This document shows, in pieces, positions 58,991-64,000 of a DNA stretch of 64,000 bases. Position 1 is the first letter of the stretch. The number at the start of each line of letters is the position of its first letter. The stretch comes from Oscillibacter ruminantium GH1. GTDB taxonomy: Bacteria; Bacillota; Clostridia; Oscillospirales; Oscillospiraceae. The DNA lies in NCBI RefSeq assembly GCF_000307265.1, contig NZ_DF158896.1, positions 751,735 through 815,734 on the forward strand, given 5' to 3'. A program made the translations under genes and the position numbers. The notes beneath the pieces are model-generated. The model saw only the letters and a program-made list of their open reading frames with translations, had not been told where the DNA came from and searched no databases.

Positions 58991-59710
58991 ATGACAGAAA
59001 GCACAAAAAAATTAAAAGAAATGGTGAAAGAAAGCGATTATATTGTCTTTTTCGGCGGAGCAGGTGTGTCCACTGAATCCGGAATCCCGGATTTTCGCAG
59101 TACCGACGGACTGTATCACCAGCAATATAAATACCCGCCTGAGACTATTTTAAGCCATACGTTCTACGAAAGCAAGCCGGAAGATTTTTTTCGATTCTAT
59201 CGGGCCAAGCTTTTGGCTCCCCATGCAAAGCCCAATGCCGCTCATGTAAAGCTGGCGGAGCTGGAGAGACAGGGGAAGCTGAAAGCCGTTGTCACGCAGA
59301 ACATTGACGGGCTGCATCAAGCGGCGGGCAGTCGGGAAGTCATGGAACTTCACGGCAGCGTTCACAGGAACTACTGCGAAAATTGCGGCAAATTTTACGA
59401 TCTTGACTTTATGCTCCACGCAGAGGGCGTGCCCCGCTGCGCGTCCTGCGGTGGACGGGTCAAGCCGGATGTGGTGCTCTATGAAGAGGGGCTGGACGTA
59501 GAGACGATGGAAAGAGCTATCCGATATATTTCTGAGGCGGACATGCTGATCATTGGCGGCACATCGTTGAACGTTTATCCGGCGGCGGGGCTGATCCGCT
59601 ACTATCGGGGAGACAAATTGGTACTGATCAACAAGGCCGCTGTGGCCGCCGATCTGAACGCCGATCTGGTAATCACCGACCCCATTGGGGAGACGTTGGC
59701 ACAAATCTGA
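58991..59710 (+). CDS. NAD-dependent protein deacylase, Sir2 family
   Basis: The 239-residue sirtuin has FFGGAGVSTESGIPDFRSTDGL (NAD-binding), the QNIDGLHQAAG segment, the catalytic His in ELHGSVHRNYC, a four-Cys zinc site (CENC and CASC) and IIGGTSLNVYPAAGLI with NKAAVAADLNADLVI. It removes acyl groups from lysines at the cost of NAD, or acts on other substrates. The start is ATG at 58991. It is divergent from the ArsC/Spx-like gene, 48 bases apart. Confidence 0.95.
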   Translation: MTESTKKLKEMVKESDYIVFFGGAGVSTESGIPDFRSTDGLYHQQYKYPPETILSHTFYESKPEDFFRFYRAKLLAPHAKPNAAHVKLAELERQGKLKAVVTQNIDGLHQAAGSREVMELHGSVHRNYCENCGKFYDLDFMLHAEGVPRCASCGGRVKPDVVLYEEGLDVETMERAIRYISEADMLIIGGTSLNVYPAAGLIRYYRGDKLVLINKAAVAADLNADLVITDPIGETLAQI

Positions 59711-59737
59711 GGAGGAAACCGATTGCCGAAATTCCGA

Positions 59738-59759
59738 TTTTCACCAATTGGTGTGAAAA
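59738..59759. promoter_or_regulatory. Palindrome after the sirtuin gene
   Basis: TTTTCAC-CAATTG-GT-GTGAAAA is a nearly perfect inverted repeat 28 bases after the sirtuin stop. It may be a terminator stem or an operator for the citrate synthase promoter. Confidence 0.4.
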
Positions 59760-59810
59760 TGAATGACGATCATATTTTGACTGCAATTTTTGGGGGATTC
59801 GTCAAGAAAA

Positions 59811-59854
59811 AACCTAAAATATAGGTTGTAAATGAAGCTGTACGGTGCTACAAT
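59811..59854 (+). promoter_or_regulatory. Citrate synthase promoter with operator-like repeat
   Basis: TTGTAA (59826-59831) and TACAAT (59849-59854) are 17 bases apart. The inverted repeat AACCTA-N5-TAGGTT (59811-59827) overlaps the -35 box. Confidence 0.6.
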
Positions 59855-59950
59855 TGCATTATGCGCTGGCGGCGGACACTCCTGCGAAACATCGCCGATA
59901 TGCTGCTGAAGCGCCATAAAGCATAAAATCCAGCGAGAGGAGACAGCGGA

Positions 59951-61324
59951 ATGATATGGTCGGAAAAAGGTGAGAACGTCTACTCCCAAATTACGCCCGC
60001 GATTCGGGCGTTGGAGGAGCAGTGGGAGAAGAAGAATTACATTGATCCCAAGCTGTATCAGCAGTATAATGTCCGGCGCGGTCTTCGGGATGAGGACGGA
60101 CAGGGCGTGCTGACGGGGCTGACCCGCGTGGGTGAGATCCTGTCTTACACGGTGGAAGAAGACGGAAGCATCCTGCCAATAGACGGTATGCTGTATTATC
60201 GCGGCATCGACTGCCGGGAGATCGTGCGGGGGTCTGAGGGGCGACGGCTGGCTTTTGAGGAGGCGGCATATCTGCTTTTGTTCGGTGAACTGCCGTCCGA
60301 CGAGCAGCTGCGGGACTTTTGCGTTCAACTGGCCACCTATCGAACGCTGCCCAGCAACTTTTTGCGGGATGTTATTTTGAAAGCACCGCCGCAGGATTTG
60401 ATGAACACGATGCAGCGGGCGATTTTGACGCTCTTTTGTTACGATGACCGGCCCAATGATATCGGACTTGAAAATGTTTTGCGCCAGAGTCTGCAGCTGA
60501 TTGCCATCATGCCGCTTCTGGCGATTTATGCCTATCAGGCCCACCGGTTCAACAAGGGTGAGGGACTGTTTATCCATGAACCCCGGCCCGAACTCTCCAC
60601 TGCGGAAAACTTTTTGCGGATGCTGCGTCAAGACGGCAGCTATACGGAGTTGGAGGCCCGGGTTCTGGACGTGGCGCTGGTGCTTCACGCCGACAACGGC
60701 GGCGGTAATAACTCGACCTTTACCAACCACGTCGTCACTTCCTCCGGCACGGATACCTATTCCGCTATCGCGGCCTCCATGGCGTCGCTGAAAGGCCCGC
60801 GCCACGGCGGAGCTAACAGCAAGGTCATGGAGATGATGGCGGATATTAAGGCTCATGTGCGCAACTGGGACGACGAGGAGGAACTGAAAAGTTATCTGAG
60901 CCGCATTCTGGGCGGCGAGGCGTTTGACGGGCGGGGCCTGCTGTACGGCTTGGGCCACGCGGTTTATACTCGGACGGACCCGCGGTGCGAGGTGTTTCGG
61001 AATTATGTGGCCACCCTTTCCAGAGAGAAACAGCGCCAGCCGGAGCTGAACCTCTATGAACGAGTGGAGCGGATTGGCAAGGATTTGCTGATGGAGAGGC
61101 GCCATAAGGACGCGATCTCCACCAATATTGATTTTTACAGCGGCTTTGTCTTTGAGATGCTGGGCCTGCCCAGAGAGCTTTATACGCCGCTGTTCGCTGT
61201 GGCCCGCATTTCCGGTTGGAGCGCGCATCGAATGGAGGAGCTGTCCGGCGGCGGAAAGCTGATTCGTCCGCGGTATGAATGTGTGGAACAGCACCGGGGA
61301 TACACGCCCATGGCGGAACGCTGA
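59951..61324 (+). CDS. gltA: Citrate synthase
   Basis: The 457-residue enzyme condenses oxaloacetate and acetyl-CoA to citrate. It has the catalytic residues in LVLHADNGGGNNSTF (His), LKGPRHGGANSKVM (His) and STNIDFYSGFVFEMLGLP (Asp), in the conserved order. The N-terminal ~60 residues (MIWSEKGENVYSQITPAIRA...) are longer than in many bacterial enzymes. The length and its similarity to the clostridial type suggest a Si- or Re-independent cytoplasmic enzyme feeding glutamate synthesis. A 2-methylcitrate synthase cannot be excluded. The start follows GAGAGGAG. Confidence 0.94.
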   Translation: MIWSEKGENVYSQITPAIRALEEQWEKKNYIDPKLYQQYNVRRGLRDEDGQGVLTGLTRVGEILSYTVEEDGSILPIDGMLYYRGIDCREIVRGSEGRRLAFEEAAYLLLFGELPSDEQLRDFCVQLATYRTLPSNFLRDVILKAPPQDLMNTMQRAILTLFCYDDRPNDIGLENVLRQSLQLIAIMPLLAIYAYQAHRFNKGEGLFIHEPRPELSTAENFLRMLRQDGSYTELEARVLDVALVLHADNGGGNNSTFTNHVVTSSGTDTYSAIAASMASLKGPRHGGANSKVMEMMADIKAHVRNWDDEEELKSYLSRILGGEAFDGRGLLYGLGHAVYTRTDPRCEVFRNYVATLSREKQRQPELNLYERVERIGKDLLMERRHKDAISTNIDFYSGFVFEMLGLPRELYTPLFAVARISGWSAHRMEELSGGGKLIRPRYECVEQHRGYTPMAER

Positions 61325-61430
61325 ACGATATAAGGCGCGCTCCGGGAGGTAAAAATGCCGTCCGGCGCGCGCCTGAATTTTGAGAAAAAAGCGCAATTAT
61401 AAATTTTTTGCCGAAAAGGGAAATTTAAGG

Positions 61431-61459
61431 TTGACATTTTATCTGCTTCTGGCTATAAT
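61431..61459 (+). promoter_or_regulatory. Consensus SigA promoter of the tRNA-Leu cluster
   Basis: TTGACA (61431-61436) and TATAAT (61454-61459) are 17 bases apart, perfect boxes and spacing, 32 bases before the first tRNA. Confidence 0.95.
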
Positions 61460-61490
61460 AATCAAGCAGTCTTTTGTAGGGCACAGATTT

Positions 61491-61577
61491 GCGGCTGTGC
61501 TGGAACTGGTAGACAGGCCAGCTTGAGGTGCTGGTGTCCGAATCGACGTGTGGGTTCAAATCCCGTCAGCCGCACCA
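61491..61577 (+). tRNA. tRNA-Leu (anticodon GAG)
   Basis: A class II tRNA of 87 bases with a long variable arm. The acceptor stem GCGGCTG pairs with CAGCCGC and encodes CCA. The anticodon arm is CCAGC-TTGAGGT-GCTGG, anticodon GAG. T-arm GGGTTCAAATCCC. Confidence 0.97.
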
Positions 61578-61630
61578 TTTTCACTTCGCGAGGAGTGGAA
61601 AAAAGACTGTGAAAAATCTCAGATGGATAT

Positions 61631-61717
61631 GCGCGAGTGGTGGAATTGGTAGACTCGCTGGCTTCAGGTGCCAGTGCTCGCAAGGGCGTGCGGGTTCGAC
61701 TCCCGCCTCGCGCACCA
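61631..61717 (+). tRNA. tRNA-Leu (anticodon CAG), copy 1
   Basis: Class II tRNA with acceptor GCGCGAG/CTCGCGC and encoded CCA. The anticodon arm is CTGGC-TTCAGGT-GCCAG, anticodon CAG. Confidence 0.97.
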
Positions 61718-61756
61718 AATATCTTTCAGAAAGCATATGCTTTCTGAAAGATATTT
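61717..61756. repeat. Perfect 40-base palindrome between two tRNA-Leu genes
   Basis: AAATATCTTTCAGAAAGCAT is followed directly by its exact reverse complement. The first A is the last base of the CCA end of the tRNA. As RNA it gives a stem of about 18 pairs with a short AUAU loop. It may terminate or process the tRNA transcript. Confidence 0.85.
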
Positions 61757-61807
61757 CTGAGAAGGTTTTTGCAAGGTATGTTTCCCTGCATGAAGTTCAT
61801 ATTATGT

Positions 61808-61894
61808 GCGCGAGTGGTGGAATTGGCAGACTCGCTGGCTTCAGGTGCCAGTGCTCGCAAGGGCGTGCGGGTTCAAGTCCCGCCTCGCGCACCA
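61808..61894 (+). tRNA. tRNA-Leu (anticodon CAG), copy 2
   Basis: Same acceptor, anticodon and variable arms as copy 1. It differs in one D-loop base (GGCAGA instead of GGTAGA) and in the T-loop (TTCAAGTC instead of TTCGACTC). Confidence 0.97.
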
Positions 61895-61899
61895 TTGAA

Positions 61900-61927
61900 A
61901 AGGCCGTCGACTTTTGTTGACGGCCTT
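61900..61927. terminator. Hairpin after the tRNA-Leu cluster
   Basis: AAGGCCGTC and GACGGCCTT flank a ten-base T-rich loop. The plus-strand tail is poor, and the minus-strand tail TTTTC is better. It may stop the decayed gene on the opposite strand. Confidence 0.55.
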
Positions 61928-61959
61928 CTGCTATGCCTATATTCACGGGGGTTGATTGT

Positions 61960-62857
61960 TCAACATTGGGCATAAATCCTATAATTATAGGTCGCATTGC
62001 CGCAGAGGAGCTCTGTCTGCATCTCCGGTGTGCTGATATCATCCAAAAGTCTCATAACCAAATCCAGCTTGCCTGCATCCTTACCGACACTGGCGTCTAC
62101 TCCTATACAGCTCAACGGCGCACTGATGGCATAGTCGAAAGCTGGCTCGTCGTCGCTGTAAATGGCATGAGCGCAAACTCGTCGGTGGCTCGCTTCTGCT
62201 GTATATTCCATTGTTCACTGGGTTTAATTGTCATGGCGGTGGTCCGCGTCTTGTACATCGTGGCGGAACGGTAAGCGGGCTGCAGAGAGAAGTCGGAGAG
62301 CTGAATTACACCTTCATCGAAAAGAAATTGAAATCGGCTTTTAATCGGCTTTAAAATTACATCCGAATGGCCCGTATCCGTACTGGCGTATTGATCGTAC
62401 CAATCGAAACAATCCATGGTGTCAAAGAAATTGGCTTCGTTAAAGGCATCTGCAAGCGTCAGCATCGCGCCGTTGAACTTTAGACCCGGCGCAAAGGCGC
62501 GAATTCCGTCAGACAGAGGGGGACTTTCTGGCCGATATCCTCAAACATCGTTTTATTATAAGCGGTACCGGTGATGGTGCTGGCCAAAGGCGGTACATAC
62601 AAATGCCGTCCAGTGTGCTGGTGCAGCTGTTGGTGGCCGTTGCATAAAAATTCGCTGCATACGCCATGTTGGCCAAATCCAGTAGATTTTTCTCAACTTC
62701 CGCAGGCTGCTGCGGATCGGAGAAAAAGTAAAAGTCTGCCTGATGCCCCAGAACTTTGTCATAAGAACCCTTCCCTAGCAGCGTGGCGAGAAGCACCGTG
62801 GCAATGGCAACAGCCACAAGCTGTTTTCATGAATTGCTCTTTACGCATTTGCGTGGT
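61960..62857 (-). pseudogene. Decayed extracellular solute-binding protein gene
   Basis: Three overlapping minus-strand readings in different frames join into one broken protein. Order: MRKEQFMKT then (after a frameshift near 62830) LVAVAIATVLLATLLGKGSYDKVLG..., HQADFYFFSDPQQPAEVEKN, then after a second break GIRAFAPGLK... MLTLADAFNEANFFD, then KPIKSRFQFLFDEGVIQLSD, then after a third break YSDDEPAFDYAISAPLSC and KLDLVMRLLDDISTPEMQTE. The last segment is typical of the C-terminus of family 1 solute-binding proteins. The gene carries at least two frameshifts and is truncated at the end. Three weak separate ORFs are therefore one pseudogene. Confidence 0.7.
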
Positions 62858-63317
62858 TGGGTTCCGCTTTTTTGGACCATGGCCGTTTATTTCCGTTTCT
62901 ATCTCCTGCCACAGATTTGCGGGAATTAGCCGCTGGTCCCAAAATCTGATTTTAATTACGTTTAAAGAAAATATAAGTAACTATTTAGCGTGATACTGTA
63001 TAATTTTTGAAAACACAATGTATTCGCGGCAGGTGTGGACAAGGGCGCGGCTTAAAACTCGGCGTTTCAATGGATAAAAAATAATTAAGAAATCGTTAAG
63101 AATGTCAACAAAACCCCGGATAAATCTGCATTGTGAATGGTCACATCAGACAGTTGTTCTTCATAACACGGGGAATTATTTTATTTTTGCAAAGTGCGGT
63201 CTTGTAAAAAAAATACGCAATCATTTACCCATATTTTACGTGATACCAGCTTTTTCTCGTGGGTTCAGGATGCTTTTTGCTTTTTTTGTGGCTTGGCTTT
63301 TTGAGTAAAAAATGCTA
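62858..63317. other. AT-rich intergenic region without a supported gene
   Basis: The base composition drops sharply here compared with the rest of the window. A 68-codon frame at 63102 has no ribosome binding site and no family resemblance. I see nothing else. Confidence 0.55.
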
Positions 63318-63346
63318 TTGACATTACTCGACAATCGTGCTACAAC
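63318..63346 (+). promoter_or_regulatory. SigA-like promoter of the structured leader
   Basis: TTGACA (63318-63323) and TACAAC (63341-63346) are 17 bases apart. Confidence 0.65.
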
Positions 63347-63352
63347 TATCCA

Positions 63353-63494
63353 GGTCAAGAATGCCGCAACTCAAAAGGGCCCTTTTGAAAACGATGGAAC
63401 GTTCTGTTTTTCGCATTCTTGATAGCTTAAAATGCGCTAACGCATTTATAAAGCTTACCCAGCCGTCGGAGGACGGCAAATTTAAAGGAAGAAG
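63353..63494 (+). ncRNA. Structured 5' leader, possible cis-regulatory RNA
   Basis: About 142 bases contain a 10-base outer stem (TCAAGAATGC at 63355-63364 with GCATTCTTGA at 63413-63422) enclosing the perfect palindrome TCAAAAGGGCCCTTTTGA (63371-63388) and GAACGTTC. Next comes AAATGCG-CTAA-CGCATTT (63430-63447), then GCCGTC-GGAG-GACGGC (63462-63477), just before the AAAGGAAG ribosome binding site. The last hairpin could control access to that site. No known riboswitch consensus was recognised. Confidence 0.55.
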
Positions 63495-63809
63495 ATGTTT
63501 TTGATGAAGAAGTTTTTTGCAATTGTTTTGTCTGCGCTGATGGTGACCGCTCTGGCAGCGTGCGGCGGCTCTGAGCCTGCACAGTCTTCCGCCGGTTCTT
63601 CGGCTCCTACTTCTGCTGCTACCAGCTCTGCTGTTGATCCCGCTGCTAGCGCAGCTACCGAGCCCGCAGCTCCCGCTGCCGGTTCTGCCGCTGATTCTGC
63701 TGCTACCTCTGCTGTTGGTTCTACCGATGCTGCTTTTGGCGCACCCGATCAGAGTGCAGCCGCATCTGCAAGCACGGAAGCCGCACCCAGTGCCAGCAAC
63801 CCCCAGTAA
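63495..63809 (+). CDS. Small Ala/Ser-rich lipoprotein
   Basis: The 104-residue product has a lipoprotein signal peptide (KKFFAIVLSALMVTALAACG) followed only by an 80-residue low-complexity tail of Ser, Ala, Pro and Thr with scattered acidic residues. The tail looks like the flexible linker that follows the lipidated Cys in the solute-binding proteins of this genome, but the globular domain is absent. It could be a genuine small surface lipoprotein or the remnant head of a binding protein. The ATG at 63495 follows AAAGGAAG at good spacing. An alternative ATG lies three codons on. Confidence 0.65.
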   Translation: MFLMKKFFAIVLSALMVTALAACGGSEPAQSSAGSSAPTSAATSSAVDPAASAATEPAAPAAGSAADSAATSAVGSTDAAFGAPDQSAAASASTEAAPSASNPQ

Positions 63810-63902
63810 ACATAAAAGCTTGCTCATATCTGCGGCTTTTGAAAAGCTGTACAATATAAATGAGTAAACCGATTTCGGTATAGCGATATCTGCGGTGGAC
63901 GA

Positions 63903-63942
63903 AGAGGGTGATCGGCATGAAAGGCCGATCACCCTCTAGTTT
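63903..63942. terminator. Terminator after the small lipoprotein
   Basis: AGAGGGTGATCGGC and GCCGATCACCCTCT form a perfect 14-base stem followed by AGTTTTGG. A shorter second hairpin (TCCCCG / CGGGGA) follows at 63961-63978. Confidence 0.8.
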
Positions 63943-64000
63943 TGGAACGACCAAAAGAAATCCCCGGCTGTGCGGGGATAAGAAATACCGGATAGTAAAA

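Noticed and set aside
59741..61396. Minus-strand ORF of 551 codons
   Set aside because: It is the antisense of citrate synthase.
63324..63932. Minus-strand ORF of 202 codons
   Set aside because: It is Ser/Gly-rich because it opposes the Ala/Ser-rich lipoprotein, and it has no start signal.
1..64000. CRISPR array, prophage, rRNA operon or integrative element
   Set aside because: No regularly spaced direct repeats with spacers, no phage structural genes, no integrase and no rRNA sequence were seen.

Overview
The window is about 64 kb of a GC-rich (roughly 57 percent), low-redox, Gram-positive-type genome. Lipoprotein signal peptides, consensus SigA promoters (TTGACA/TTTACA-17-TATAAT/TATACT), strong AGGAGG ribosome binding sites, a clostridial [FeFe] hydrogenase, SEDS and tsaEB genes, YesM/YesN-type two-component genes and T-tailed terminators all point to an anaerobic member of the Clostridia. 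The style resembles gut Oscillospiraceae (Oscillibacter/Lawsonibacter/Flavonifractor-like), but the species cannot be fixed from sequence reading alone. No rRNA, CRISPR array, prophage or large transposon is present. Mobile DNA is limited to two copies of a MITE-like element.

Layout. 1-2.7 kb: end of rpoC, carbamate kinase, RidA. 2.8-12.5 kb (minus): a compact operon with an MMPL/RND exporter (TTG start), a large GLUG-repeat/coiled-coil surface protein, a NuoF-tail/GltD-like flavoprotein and an [FeFe] hydrogenase. 12.7-15.4 kb: a MoxR-type ATPase plus NorD-like VWA protein. 15.5-21.2 kb: YihY/BrkB membrane protein, M29 aminopeptidase, gamma carbonic anhydrase-like protein, MATE exporter, AI-2E family protein. 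21.3-24.6 kb: tsaE-tsaB-upp operon divergent from a RodA-type gene with a structured leader. 24.6-30 kb: MgtC, divergent LysR/LysE, an orphan Zn/Mn-binding lipoprotein, DUF4392 and DUF3870 proteins. 30-34.8 kb: thiamine island with two divergent TPP riboswitches, one in front of thiE-thiD-cytX and one in front of thiW-thiM.

35-54 kb is the most distinctive part. A binding-protein/histidine-kinase/response-regulator triad (HptASR-like order) lies beside two sugar phosphatase genes and an AfuABC/FbpABC-type importer whose ATPase carries a large internal insertion. A second importer of the same type is preceded by a PHP-domain phosphoesterase. I infer import and sensing of phosphorylated organic compounds rather than iron. 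Between the two importers lie an amidohydrolase, a gene remnant, an AraC-type regulator and MnmM. MITE copies lie upstream of both importer binding-protein genes.

54-64 kb: a lipoprotein, a second AraC/GyrI-like regulator, MmcQ-like, peptide deformylase-like (variant motif), radical SAM SPL-like, Spx/ArsC-like, sirtuin, citrate synthase, three tRNA-Leu genes under a consensus promoter, a decayed solute-binding-protein pseudogene, and a tiny Ala/Ser-rich lipoprotein behind a highly structured 5' leader.
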